Of a stretch of 64,000 bases of DNA, positions 8,028 through 17,495 are shown one piece after another. Where the stretch lies: positions 62,001 through 126,000 of the forward strand of contig JADJOJ010000001.1 in assembly GCA_016713825.1 (NCBI GenBank), written 5' to 3'. The stretch's first letter is position 1; each line of letters starts with the position of its first letter. The notes under the pieces are model-generated. The model had not been told where the DNA came from. It saw only the letters and a list, made by a program, of their open reading frames with translations, and ran no database searches. This DNA comes from Candidatus Leptofilum gracile. Its GTDB lineage: Bacteria > Chloroflexota > Anaerolineae > Promineifilales > Promineifilaceae. Both the position numbers and the translations under genes were made by a program.

Positions 8028-9422
8028 TTACGCCGTAGCGCGCAGCTTTTCTGCCTTCTCAACCGCCTGGTCAATGGTACCCACCATGTAGAAGGCCTGT
8101 TCCGGCAAATCATCATGCTTGCCATCCAAAATTTCCCGGAAGCCACGCACCGTTTCTTTAGTCGAAACGTACTGCCCGTTCAAACCGTGGAACTTCTCAG
8201 CCACAAACATCGGCTGACCCAGGAACCGCTCAATTTTACGGGCCCGGGCTACCAACAGCTTCTGGTCTTCGCTCAATTCATCAATACCCAAAATGGCGAT
8301 AATGTCCTGAAGGTCCTTGTAGGTTTGCAGCACCTGCTTCACCTCACGCGCCGTGCGGTAATGCTCTTCACCTACCACATCCGGCTGCAAAGCGCGGCTA
8401 GAAGACGACAGCGGATCTACAGCCGGGAAAATACCCTTGGCAAACACACCGCGGTCTAGCGTCAAACTGGCATCGATGTGAGAAAAGGTCACGACAGGTG
8501 CCGGGTCTGAGTAATCATCTGCCGGTACATAGATGGCCTGCAAAGAGGTGATGGAGCCCTTCTTTGTAGAGGTGATACGCTCTTGCAGCGCCCCCATTTC
8601 GGCAGCCAGCGTTGGCTGGTAACCCACAGCGCTAGGCATACGGCCCAGCAAAGCAGACATTTCAGACCCAGCCAAAACGTAGCGATAAATATTGTCGATA
8701 AAGAGCAGTACATCACGCCCTTCATCGCGGAAGTATTCGGCCATAGCCAAACCAGTGAGGGCCACACGCAGACGCACACCAGGCGTTTCGTTCATCTGGC
8801 CAAACACCATGGCCACAGAATCTTGCACGCCATACTCCTGCATTTCATAGTACAGATCGGTGCCTTCACGTGTACGCTCGCCCACGCCAGCAAATACAGA
8901 CACACCTTCATGCTCACGCGCCACGGAGCGAATCAGCTCGGCGATGGTTACGGTTTTACCCGTACCGGCACCGCCGTAAATGCCCGTCTTACCACCTTTG
9001 ATAAACGGCGCAATGAGGTCGATTACCTTCATCCCGGTTTCAAAGGTTTCAATGGTTGTGCTCTGGTCCTGGAATACAGGTGCTTCCCGGTGAATGGGAT
9101 AGTAAATATCCGATTCAGGTGTGGGCTTACCATCGATGGCATTGCCGACCACATCAAAAATACGGCCGAGTGTCACCGGGCCTACGGGAACACTAATCGG
9201 CTTGCCAGTTGCCACCACATCTAACCCACGCGGCAAACCATCGGTGGAACCCATGGCCACGGTTCGTACCAGGCCACCACCTAAATGCTGCTGCACTTCC
9301 AACACCAAATTGCCTTCGTCTACCGCGACGTTTAAGGCTTCGTAAATTTCAGGAACTTCTTCATCTGCAAAATTCACGTCTACTACCACACCGCGAATTG
9401 CAGAAATTTTGCCTGTAGCCAT
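8028..9422 (-). CDS. atpD: F1Fo ATP synthase beta subunit (catalytic)
   Basis: About 464 residues. The P-loop is GGAGTGKT, with Thr where most bacteria have Val (GGAGVGKT). The catalytic glutamate lies in GERTREGTDLY, and LLFIDNIYRYVLAGSEMSALLGRMPSAVGY (read here in two parts: LLFIDNIYRY and SALLGRMPSAVGYQPT) covers Walker B and the loop after it. The C-terminal helical region includes IDELSEDQKLLVARARKI. It makes ATP at the F1 catalytic sites. A GGAGG lies one base before an ATG at 9428 but six bases before the ATG at 9422, so I chose 9422. It follows atpG after 43 bp and precedes atpC. Confidence 0.95.
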   Translation of the reverse strand: MATGKISAIRGVVVDVNFADEEVPEIYEALNVAVDEGNLVLEVQQHLGGGLVRTVAMGSTDGLPRGLDVVATGKPISVPVGPVTLGRIFDVVGNAIDGKPTPESDIYYPIHREAPVFQDQSTTIETFETGMKVIDLIAPFIKGGKTGIYGGAGTGKTVTIAELIRSVAREHEGVSVFAGVGERTREGTDLYYEMQEYGVQDSVAMVFGQMNETPGVRLRVALTGLAMAEYFRDEGRDVLLFIDNIYRYVLAGSEMSALLGRMPSAVGYQPTLAAEMGALQERITSTKKGSITSLQAIYVPADDYSDPAPVVTFSHIDASLTLDRGVFAKGIFPAVDPLSSSSRALQPDVVGEEHYRTAREVKQVLQTYKDLQDIIAILGIDELSEDQKLLVARARKIERFLGQPMFVAEKFHGLNGQYVSTKETVRGFREILDGKHDDLPEQAFYMVGTIDQAVEKAEKLRATA

Positions 9423-9465
9423 TGTCATCCTCCAAATTTATGCTTCGATGGGCAGACCCATCTGC

Positions 9466-10374
9466 TTAGCCTTGTGCCAATGCCTCTGCACCACCGACGA
9501 TGTCCAAAATCTCGCTGGTAATGCTAGCCTGCCGCGCCTTGTTGCGCTCTAATGTCAATATCTCTACCAATTCACCCGCGTTGTCTGTGGCGTTATTCAT
9601 CGCCACATAACGGGCGCTGTGCTCGCTCGCCTGCGATTCCAGAACGGATTGATACACCTGTAGGTCGGTAAAGCGGGGAACAACGGTGTTTAACAATGCT
9701 TCTGGCCCTGGCTCGTACCCGTAAATCCGGTCAGACACGCCGGTGAGGTCTACGTTAGAAACATATTCCGATACGGCCATGTCGCTAAAATCGGTGGGTT
9801 TGAGTGGGAGAAGCTGTTTGATAGACGGCCGTCTCGCAATCAAATTAATAAAGTCCGTGTACCCAACAAAAACCAGATCCACCTTGCCAGACAAAAAATC
9901 ATCCGTGGCAATCTGGGAAATGGGCGTCACATCTAAAATTGAGGGCGAGTCGGGAATGCTATCAAACGACGCCACCACATTGTAACCGCGCCGAATCATC
10001 AAATCCCGCCCTTTTCGACCCACTGCAATAATCTCAACAGGCACATTCCAGGCCTTCAGGAACCGCTCGGCATAGCTCACCATGTTGCTATTAAACGCTC
10101 CAGCCAAACCGCGATTCCCCGTCATCAAAATGAGAGAAATCTTGTTGATCTTGGCCCGAGCCGTCAACAGCGGGTGCCCATTCTGGCTAACACCAGGCTG
10201 CGATGCCAGGTTATTCAAAATTTCAAACGCTTTACCTGCATAAGCCCGCGTCGCTTCAACCTGCCGCTGGGCTTTATTTGCTTTCGATGCAGAAACGGCC
10301 GCTAACGCACTCGTTACCTGAGAGATATTCTTGATACTTTTTATACGCTTACTTAACTCGCGTTCGGTAGCCAC
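9466..10374 (-). CDS. atpG: F1Fo ATP synthase gamma subunit
   Basis: 302 residues, slightly longer than the usual 285-295. The N-terminal helix RELSKRIKSIKNISQVTSAL and the C-terminal helix with RYVAMNNATDNAGELV and LERNKARQASITSEI form the rotating coiled coil. MTGNRGLAGAFNSN is the conserved Rossmann-like segment. The start is GTG at 10374 with AGGAG five bases upstream. It lies 15 bp after atpA and should be translated from the same message. An ACGGCCGT palindrome occurs at 9815. Confidence 0.95.
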   Translation of the reverse strand: MATERELSKRIKSIKNISQVTSALAAVSASKANKAQRQVEATRAYAGKAFEILNNLASQPGVSQNGHPLLTARAKINKISLILMTGNRGLAGAFNSNMVSYAERFLKAWNVPVEIIAVGRKGRDLMIRRGYNVVASFDSIPDSPSILDVTPISQIATDDFLSGKVDLVFVGYTDFINLIARRPSIKQLLPLKPTDFSDMAVSEYVSNVDLTGVSDRIYGYEPGPEALLNTVVPRFTDLQVYQSVLESQASEHSARYVAMNNATDNAGELVEILTLERNKARQASITSEILDIVGGAEALAQG

Positions 10375-10389
10375 AAATCTCTCCTATAG

Positions 10390-12051
10390 TTAATTCGCCC
10401 AGTTCGCGTTAAAGTCCTCAATGGCTTGCTTTAAACTGTTTTCAATTTCGCCATTCCAGGAACCCGTCTTCAGCGGTTCAACCACATCAGCCCGAGCGGT
10501 ATCCATGTAGCGCACAAATTCCCGTTCCCAACGAGCAATCTCATTCACGGCCACCTTGTCCAAATAGCCACGCGCACCAGCATAAATGAGCATGATCTGG
10601 TGCTCCAACGGCCACGGACTGTACTGAAGCTGCTTCAAAAGCTCCATCAGGCGCTCACCGCGCGACAGCTGACGCTGCGTGGCAGCATCCAGATCCGAAC
10701 CAAACTGGGCGAAAGCTGCCAATTCGCGGTACTGGGAGAGGTCAGACTTCAAACCACCAGACACCTTACTCATGGCCCGTTTCTGAGCCGCACTACCCAC
10801 ACGGGATACAGACAAACCGGTGTTGATAGCCGGACGCTGCCCCGCATTGAACAGATCTGTTTCCAGGAAAATCTGGCCATCGGTGATGGAAATAACGTTG
10901 GTAGGAATATAAGCAGATACGTCACCCAACAATGTTTCAATGATGGGCAGCGCCGTCAAAGAACCACCCGTACCGGGGACCTTGACCACTTCGTATTTAT
11001 CCTCGCCCAATTCTTTGAGCGCTTTTTCGTAATGTTCTTCTTCCAGGTTACCAAAGTAAACCTCACCGTTCACCCCTTTGGTTTCGGCGGTTACCTCAGT
11101 GCCTTTTTCAACAATCACCCATTCGTCGCGCAAACGAACGGCGCGTTCTAGCAAGGTGCTGTGCAATGAGAAAATGTCACCCGGATAAGCCTCACGCCCC
11201 GGAGGACGACGCAAAATGAGAGACATCTGGCGGTATGCCCAGGCGTGCTTGGAAAGGTCATCGTAAATTACCAGGGCATCGCGGCCACTGTCCATGAACT
11301 CTTCACCAATGGTGCAGCCAGTGTAAGGGGCAAAATATTGCAGCGGGGCCGGATCAGAGGCGCCAGCCACCACGACGGTGGTATATTCCATTGCGCCGTA
11401 ACGTTCCAGGGTATCTACTACCTGGGCTACCTGGCCCACGCGCTGGCCAATGGCCACGTAGATACAGAGCATGTTGCCGCCCTTCTGGTTGATGATGGTG
11501 TCCAGGCAGATGGCGGTTTTACCGGTCTGGCGGTCGCCAATGATCAGTTCGCGCTGGCCACGACCAATGGGGAACATGGCGTCGATGGCGATGATACCGG
11601 TCTGCACCGGGGTATCCACACCTTTACGCTCGATAACGCCGGGGGCTGTCCGCTGGATGGGACGGATTTTGCTGGTGTTGAGTGGCCCTTTGCCATCAAC
11701 GGGGTTGCCCAGGGGGTCCACGACGCGACCAATGAGGGCGTCGCCAACAGGCACCGAGGCAATACGACCCGTGGCGCGTACTTCATCGCCAACTTCAATT
11801 CGGGAATAATCGCCCATGACCACGACACCAACCAGCTTGTCCTGAAGGTCTAGGGCCAGCCCGGCGACGCCGTTTTCGAATTCAACCAGCTCGCTGGCTT
11901 TTACGGCTTGTAAACCGTCTACCAGGGCGACACCGTCGTAAACGGCCGTTACCGTCCCAACGCTGCGCGCTTCAACCTGATGGTCAAAGTCCTGAATCTG
12001 CTGCAAGAGTGAATCTGTGATGTTCTTAAAATCTGGGGCAAGGGTTGCCAT
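10390..12051 (-). CDS. atpA: F1Fo ATP synthase alpha subunit
   Basis: 553 residues, about 40 longer than most bacterial alpha subunits, mainly through a C-terminal extension after the helical domain and small insertions. P-loop GDRQTGKTAICLDTI is canonical. SVSRVGSAAQKRAM and the adenine-pocket regions are present. AGGAGG lies 7 bp before the ATG. It is the first gene of a four-gene F1 group. The genes usually upstream in bacteria (atpB, atpE, atpF, atpH) are absent here; the neighbouring genes are glycosyltransferases on the other strand. The 470 bp upstream should hold the promoter. A Rex-like operator lies 400 bp away. Confidence 0.95.
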   Translation of the reverse strand: MATLAPDFKNITDSLLQQIQDFDHQVEARSVGTVTAVYDGVALVDGLQAVKASELVEFENGVAGLALDLQDKLVGVVVMGDYSRIEVGDEVRATGRIASVPVGDALIGRVVDPLGNPVDGKGPLNTSKIRPIQRTAPGVIERKGVDTPVQTGIIAIDAMFPIGRGQRELIIGDRQTGKTAICLDTIINQKGGNMLCIYVAIGQRVGQVAQVVDTLERYGAMEYTTVVVAGASDPAPLQYFAPYTGCTIGEEFMDSGRDALVIYDDLSKHAWAYRQMSLILRRPPGREAYPGDIFSLHSTLLERAVRLRDEWVIVEKGTEVTAETKGVNGEVYFGNLEEEHYEKALKELGEDKYEVVKVPGTGGSLTALPIIETLLGDVSAYIPTNVISITDGQIFLETDLFNAGQRPAINTGLSVSRVGSAAQKRAMSKVSGGLKSDLSQYRELAAFAQFGSDLDAATQRQLSRGERLMELLKQLQYSPWPLEHQIMLIYAGARGYLDKVAVNEIARWEREFVRYMDTARADVVEPLKTGSWNGEIENSLKQAIEDFNANWAN

Positions 12052-12522
12052 CCACCAACCTCCTATTGAAAGTCCATACGCTGGCCAATGGAAATGTATG
12101 CAGGCATTGACCAGATATGTTGAAGAGTTTTTTGGGTCTTGTTAACTAAAATGATTTTGCGTTTCGTCCGAGTGGTCTTCCCGCCACATCAGCGAGGTTT
12201 GGAAAACCGCACGTCGTTTTCAAAAATATGCCAGCTGCAGAAGGTGCGGTTTCCTCAAGCAATCGGCAAATTGGTTTATAGTGTATCAAAAACCTTTTTG
12301 TCGGTTGCCTACATTGTTCGGGGTTGCAGGAAATATCTGCCAGGAACCCTGGAATGCGTCGAAAATATACCTTACCTCCAGCCATTTGTCCAACGATTCA
12401 CAATCGAGAACGGCCGTTTCTGAGTGGCTTTGTTCGAGTGAGTTGTTCAATTGTGTTTTTTATCACAATATGCCAGGGGCGTCAACGTGCCGAACGACCT
12501 GGATACAGGTAAAATTGCGGCA
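12052..12522. other. Divergent intergenic region between atpA and the glycosyltransferase cluster
   Basis: About 470 bp with no convincing gene; short frames on both strands lack recognisable protein features. It should hold promoters for atpA (minus) and for the cluster starting at 12523 (plus). It contains an ACGGCCGT palindrome near 12411 and a Rex-like operator at 12451-12468. I could not define -10 and -35 boxes with confidence. Confidence 0.6.
12451..12468. promoter_or_regulatory. Candidate Rex operator with perfect half-sites
   Basis: TTGTGTTTTTTATCACAA has exact TTGTG and CACAA half-sites with the 8-bp spacing required by Rex. The inner bases (TT...AT) differ from the favoured AA...TT. 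It is 55 bp upstream of the probable start of the first glycosyltransferase gene and 400 bp upstream of atpA on the other strand. rex itself is 6 kb away. Which of the two genes it controls is unclear; ATP synthase genes are known Rex targets in several phyla. Confidence 0.5.
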
Positions 12523-15267
12523 ATGTCCAAAAAAGATAGACGCACACAGGAAATGTTGTTTAAGCCTAACCTTTGGGCAAAGGTGTTTCTCCTGTTAGGG
12601 GTCTTTGCTCTCTATCTGCATCAGCTAGATGGCGCAAGCCTGTGGCGAGATGAAGCACTCACTGTTATTCGCGCAGAACAAAGCTTTGGACAAATTTTTG
12701 CCAACCGTAACATTGTGCAAGGCGTCTCCTCGCCAGATTTACACCCACCACTCTATTTTCTCATCCTACACTTATGGCAGCAGTTCATTGGCCGCACTGA
12801 GTTTGCTTACCGTCTACCGTCGTTATTTTTTATGGTGATGGCTGTTGCATTCTTTTACCACCTGGCCAAACAAGTTTGGGGCAAAGAGACAGCTGTAGGC
12901 ACGCTTTTGCTGGTAATGCTTTCTCCTTTTTTTTATTGGTATGCTCGCGAAGCGCGTATGTACGCGTTGCTGGTATTGGAGACGCTTGTTTTTTACCGTA
13001 CGTTGTGGAGCGTCCTGCAACCTGACAGTCGTTGGTGGCACTTTGTTTTACTGGGAATCTTTGGTTTGTTACTGGTAATGACCCATTATACGGGTCTTTT
13101 TGTTATTGCGTTTGCGGCAGCAATTTTGCTATTTCTGGCGCTGAAAAAACGGCCGCATTGGGGTTGGAGTCTGAGCGGGCTCATTCTGTTGATAGTTGGT
13201 GGAATAATATTGGCACCCCACTTGCTAGAACTTTTAGGGCTGCCAGAATTTTTTGCTTTTTCCCAGCGACAGCTGTGGGTTTTGGCTCAAGAAGGGATCA
13301 ACACCTTTTCCTTAGGGTCTGCCGGGCCACTGGAAGAGGCAGGGTGGCGGCTGTGGCCGTTTGTGGCACTGGGGCTTTTGGGGATGTTTACGGCTGCAAT
13401 TGCTCGCAAGGAGAAGCGCTGGCAGGTTTTTTTACTGGGCAGCGGTGGGTTTTTGCTAACCTTGCTTGTTTTTTTTGCCGCTTCCTGGTTAAAGGCCAAC
13501 TATTCCAACCCGCGTCATCTTACGGTGCTATCGGTTGCCTGGTTTTTGTTAATGGGGCAAGGTTTGGCTATGCTTTGGCGTCAGCAGAAGCTGCTGGCAG
13601 TGGGGATGGGGCTGGTGGTTGTGAGTCTGAGTGGGCAGCAGCTGTGGCGCACCATTCAATCGCCACCCATTGTGAAAGATGATGTGCGCACATTGGCCGA
13701 ATATATAGAATCTCGACGGCAGCCAGGCGATGTGGTTTTGTGGCACAGCTCGATTATGATGACAACGTATGATTATTATGCATCTGATTTACCGTATACG
13801 GCCGTTCCCAAATTTGGCACAGGCGATCCGACAATTGCCCAGGAAACATTATCACAATTACACGAAGCCTATGACCGCATCTGGTTTGTATCGGCACCTG
13901 CACCGCCCTATTTTGACCCGAATCTTGTACCGACCTGGCTAAAAAGTCGACGCATTTGGGCAGATTCGGCTCACTTTCCTGCCAGTTGGGCGTCGCTGCA
14001 TTTGGATCTTTTAGAACGAGCCAATTCCATTACAGAATTGCCAGCAGCAGCCATACCGGCAGACCTCAGCTTTGGAAATTACCGGCTACAAGCGATTCGC
14101 GTGGAGGAGCGCTTTAGCGAGGATGGGGTGTGGGTTTCGCTTTATTGGCGAACAACAGAAATAAATAGTGAAGCACCAGCCGCTTGTCTTCGGCTAGAAG
14201 ACAGCACCCAAAACGTCTGGAGCGAAGGGTGCGCCAGTCTGGCACTGCCCCAAAATGCCATGCCAAACAGCGAGGTGTATTACCGGCAACAGCTCTGGTT
14301 GCCGCTGTCACGCGGAATGCCACCCATTTTGTATGATTTGTCTGTGAGATTGGAAAGCGACTTTGTGTATGTAGGCAAAATAACACTCCCGGCCTGGGAA
14401 CCCCCGGCACCAGAGAAAAGTATAGCTTCCTACAATGATGTCGAACTACAGTTGGTTTCCCTCAATTGGCAATCCGATGAGTTCCGCGCCGGGTTGTGGG
14501 CAATAGGCCATCTGCTGTGGTATGCCACAGACGAATTACCAGAAAATTTGTCCGTACAGATGCGTTTGGTAGATTTTTGGGGCCGTACAGTTGCTGAGCA
14601 AACATCGCCGCTTGGCAGTGCAGACCACTCAGCTGCCCAATGGCTGCCCCACGCCTATGGGCAAACGCCAGTAAATTTGCCACTCCCCTTTACGGCCGAA
14701 GGCCAGTACCTTTTGCAAGTTCAGCTTACCGATGAAAATGGTATGGTGAAGGCCGACCAGTTTGGTAGCGGTAACTGGGTAAATGCTGGCTGGGTACAAA
14801 TTAGCAGTTGGCCTATTGTGCGCAGTTTGCCAGAAGCGGTTAATGCGCTGGATGGGATCGCCTTCGGTGAAGCGATCTCTCTTGCGAGTTACCAACTGAA
14901 TCGTTCAGAAGATATTTTGACTGTAGATCTTTTTTGGGAAAGCGAGGCCGCTCTGGACACCGATTATGTAGTCTTTATACACGTAGGGCAGGCAGGGGTT
15001 GCCCCGTTGGCTCAATCTAGCAATGAACCAGCAAATTGGTTGCGCCCTACATCTAGCTGGCGTGTGGGGGAAATTGTGCAAGATTCACACCAGATCAGGC
15101 TGTCTCAACTTAAAACAATCGAGGATGATGACGATTTACTGGTAATGGTGGGGTTTTATGCTGTAGACGATACAAACGCTAGATTGCCGCTTACGGTGGA
15201 TGGAACTGCCGTTCCCAACAATATTTATATTCTGCAACCGCTTCCCCTGCCAGCAAATAAACCATGA
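12523..15267 (+). CDS. Giant membrane glycosyltransferase (GT-C, ArnT/PMT-like) with C-terminal beta-rich modules
   Basis: About 914 residues from the ATG at 12523. An in-frame TTG at 12451 lies inside the Rex-like site and was rejected. The first ~390 residues hold roughly ten membrane helices. DGASLWRDEALTVIRAEQSF near the N-terminus has the acidic pair on the first outer loop of GT-C enzymes, and HPPLYFLILHLW and REARMYALLVLET follow as in PMT_2/RgtB-like proteins. The remaining ~520 residues are soluble and beta-rich, with repeated modules of the type LDTDYVVFIHVGQ. It would transfer sugar from a polyprenyl-phosphate donor outside the membrane. It overlaps the next gene by 4 bp (ATGA), so translation is coupled. 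Confidence 0.75.
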   Translation: MSKKDRRTQEMLFKPNLWAKVFLLLGVFALYLHQLDGASLWRDEALTVIRAEQSFGQIFANRNIVQGVSSPDLHPPLYFLILHLWQQFIGRTEFAYRLPSLFFMVMAVAFFYHLAKQVWGKETAVGTLLLVMLSPFFYWYAREARMYALLVLETLVFYRTLWSVLQPDSRWWHFVLLGIFGLLLVMTHYTGLFVIAFAAAILLFLALKKRPHWGWSLSGLILLIVGGIILAPHLLELLGLPEFFAFSQRQLWVLAQEGINTFSLGSAGPLEEAGWRLWPFVALGLLGMFTAAIARKEKRWQVFLLGSGGFLLTLLVFFAASWLKANYSNPRHLTVLSVAWFLLMGQGLAMLWRQQKLLAVGMGLVVVSLSGQQLWRTIQSPPIVKDDVRTLAEYIESRRQPGDVVLWHSSIMMTTYDYYASDLPYTAVPKFGTGDPTIAQETLSQLHEAYDRIWFVSAPAPPYFDPNLVPTWLKSRRIWADSAHFPASWASLHLDLLERANSITELPAAAIPADLSFGNYRLQAIRVEERFSEDGVWVSLYWRTTEINSEAPAACLRLEDSTQNVWSEGCASLALPQNAMPNSEVYYRQQLWLPLSRGMPPILYDLSVRLESDFVYVGKITLPAWEPPAPEKSIASYNDVELQLVSLNWQSDEFRAGLWAIGHLLWYATDELPENLSVQMRLVDFWGRTVAEQTSPLGSADHSAAQWLPHAYGQTPVNLPLPFTAEGQYLLQVQLTDENGMVKADQFGSGNWVNAGWVQISSWPIVRSLPEAVNALDGIAFGEAISLASYQLNRSEDILTVDLFWESEAALDTDYVVFIHVGQAGVAPLAQSSNEPANWLRPTSSWRVGEIVQDSHQIRLSQLKTIEDDDDLLVMVGFYAVDDTNARLPLTVDGTAVPNNIYILQPLPLPANKP

Positions 15268-17495
15268 ACGTTCAACAAGCCCAACGTCTACTCTTGCTCA
15301 TTAGCCTGCTGCTGGCAGGTTGCCTGGGGTTAATGACCAATTGGGCCAATCCCCTTTTTGAGCCGCCAGACGAATATCAACATTATCAGTTTGTGCAGCA
15401 CCTGGTGACCAACGGCACATTGCCAGTGCAGGAGCCAGAGGGTGAGATATCGCAAAGCCATCAGCCACCGCTTTATTACTGGACCGGGGCCTGGCTTGTC
15501 AGCCAGATTGACGCGGCAAAAATGGTGCCTACACGCAATCCTTTTTGGGCGTACGCTGAGGCTGGCTTGGTAAGTCAAAACAACAAGCGTCAATTTTTAC
15601 CCGAATCAACCAACCAGTTTCCTTATGAGGGCGGCGCACTGGTGGTGCATATTTTGCGACTTTGGTCTTTGCTGCTGATTTTGTTGGGTGTAACGGCCGT
15701 TTGGGGCATCAGTCAACATTTGTGGCCAAAAGATCCGCACAAAACGGCATTGATGCTGGCATTTTGCGGTCTGAATCCCATGCTGCTTTATTTGGCAGGT
15801 GCCGTCAATAACGACAGTATGATCTTCATGTGGGGTTCCGTGATGCTTTGGCTGAGCCTCTTGGCTCTTAAGACAAGTTTTCGCTGGGACCTGACTGTTT
15901 TCATAGGCCTGGTGGGCGGGCTGGCTTTACTCACCAAGTTAAATGGCCTGATGCTTTTCGTGCCCTGGAGTTTGGCCCTGTTGTGGTTAAGCTGGCAAAA
16001 AAATTCCTGGCGTTTCTTGGTAAGTCGTTTTTTGGCGATTGGCGGCATTATCAGTTTAGTTGCTGGCTGGTGGTTTGTGCGAAATTTTCAGGTTTATGGC
16101 GATCCGCTGGCGCTGAACATTGTGCTACAGGTCTGGGGGGAACGTCTGCCAGCCTCGCGCACGGCGGCACTGCTTTGGGCAGACGTGCGCTACAGCTGGA
16201 CCAATCTTTGGGGACGATTTGGCTATGGGCAAGTGCCGCTGCCACCTTTTGTTTACATCACCTTTGGGGTGCTTGCTCTGATTGGGCTGTTGGCCGGAGT
16301 CGGGCAATTACTGCAAAAAAAGTGGTGGCGTTTTTTAGAAAAGTCAGAAACGGTCAAATGGATTATGTTAACTGTCACGCTGGGAGTCTACGTGGCGGCC
16401 TTGTTTTATTATATTTATCGCAATCCAACGGGGGCAAACGGCCGTTACACCTTTCCAGCGCTGGCTGCGTTGGCCGCCTTATTAACGGCTGGCTTGTTTG
16501 CCCTGAAGCCGCTGGCCAAACGGCCGTTCCTCTCGATACCCATCACGCTTGCTTTGATAGGGATTGCACTTTACAGCTCTGTCATTTATCTGCCCTGGGT
16601 GTATGCGCCACCGCCGCTGCTCACGATGGCAGAAGTTGAAACCAGGATCGATCAGCCTGCCAACCTGGTTTGGGATGACAAAATTCGGCTGCTGGGTACG
16701 GCCGTCTCCACCCCAGAAGCCACAGCAGGTCAGCCAATAACCGTAACCGCCTGCTGGGAAGCGCTGGCACCGGTAGATAAAAATTACACCTTGTATATCG
16801 CCTTGCTGGATTATCAATTTAACTCCCTGGGACAAATTGATACTTACCCCGGGCTGGGTACCCGCCCCACCGCAGGCTGGCAGCCGGGCACACGCTTTTG
16901 CGATGCCTACGTGGTTCGCGTAAATGATAGCCTGGCATTGCCAACTGTGGCGGTAGTTGATCTGGGATTTTATGATTTGGCTAGTGGGGAACGGTTAACG
17001 GCCGTAATCGCTCCTAACCAGCCCGCCCCAACTGGCCTCCGGCAAATTAAGGTGAACCCAACCGACCCAATCCGGACGCCTTCACCCGAAGAGACGCTGG
17101 CCCAGTTTGAAAATGGCGTTTCATTGGTGGCTTACGATTGGTCGGTAACGGAAACGGTCGTTGATCGACCCATAACCGTGCAGTTAACCTGGCACAGCAG
17201 CGGCCCACTGCCACACAGCTACATTATCTTTGCCCATTTGCTAGATGCCAATGGCAATCTGCTCGTTCAGGCGGATGGCTTGCCCCGTGAAGGCGCATAT
17301 CCCACCAATTTCTGGGGCGTAGATGAACAAATTGTGACTGAACACACCTTTATCATACCGGCAAATGCGCCTGCTGGTCCTACGCAGCTAAACGTTGGTT
17401 ATTACCGTCTAGAAGATGACAGCCGACTCCAACGTTTGAACGGCGCAGAGCAAACCAGTTGGGTCACTTTAAACGGACCAGAAATAAGACCTTGA
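15264..17495 (+). CDS. Membrane glycosyltransferase-like protein (GT-C/DUF2142-like), second of cluster
   Basis: 743 residues. An N-terminal helix ends in LLAGCLG, and the first outer loop reads PLFEPPDEYQHYQFVQHL, with the PPDE acidic motif shared with the two following genes. About ten membrane helices occupy residues 1-440. SQSHQPPLYYWTGAWL matches the QPPLYYW motif of this family. The C-terminal ~300 residues hold two beta-rich modules; the second contains YIIFAHLLDANGNLL and AYPTNFWG. The ATG overlaps the stop of the upstream gene by 4 bp. Likely role: transfer of sugars to surface glycan or protein, using a lipid-linked donor. The exact substrate cannot be read from sequence. Confidence 0.72.
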   Translation: MNVQQAQRLLLLISLLLAGCLGLMTNWANPLFEPPDEYQHYQFVQHLVTNGTLPVQEPEGEISQSHQPPLYYWTGAWLVSQIDAAKMVPTRNPFWAYAEAGLVSQNNKRQFLPESTNQFPYEGGALVVHILRLWSLLLILLGVTAVWGISQHLWPKDPHKTALMLAFCGLNPMLLYLAGAVNNDSMIFMWGSVMLWLSLLALKTSFRWDLTVFIGLVGGLALLTKLNGLMLFVPWSLALLWLSWQKNSWRFLVSRFLAIGGIISLVAGWWFVRNFQVYGDPLALNIVLQVWGERLPASRTAALLWADVRYSWTNLWGRFGYGQVPLPPFVYITFGVLALIGLLAGVGQLLQKKWWRFLEKSETVKWIMLTVTLGVYVAALFYYIYRNPTGANGRYTFPALAALAALLTAGLFALKPLAKRPFLSIPITLALIGIALYSSVIYLPWVYAPPPLLTMAEVETRIDQPANLVWDDKIRLLGTAVSTPEATAGQPITVTACWEALAPVDKNYTLYIALLDYQFNSLGQIDTYPGLGTRPTAGWQPGTRFCDAYVVRVNDSLALPTVAVVDLGFYDLASGERLTAVIAPNQPAPTGLRQIKVNPTDPIRTPSPEETLAQFENGVSLVAYDWSVTETVVDRPITVQLTWHSSGPLPHSYIIFAHLLDANGNLLVQADGLPREGAYPTNFWGVDEQIVTEHTFIIPANAPAGPTQLNVGYYRLEDDSRLQRLNGAEQTSWVTLNGPEIRP

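Noticed and set aside
12451..12522. TTG start for the first glycosyltransferase gene
   Set aside because: The TTG is part of the Rex-like operator and the extra residues are not protein-like; the ATG at 12523 precedes the first clear membrane protein sequence.
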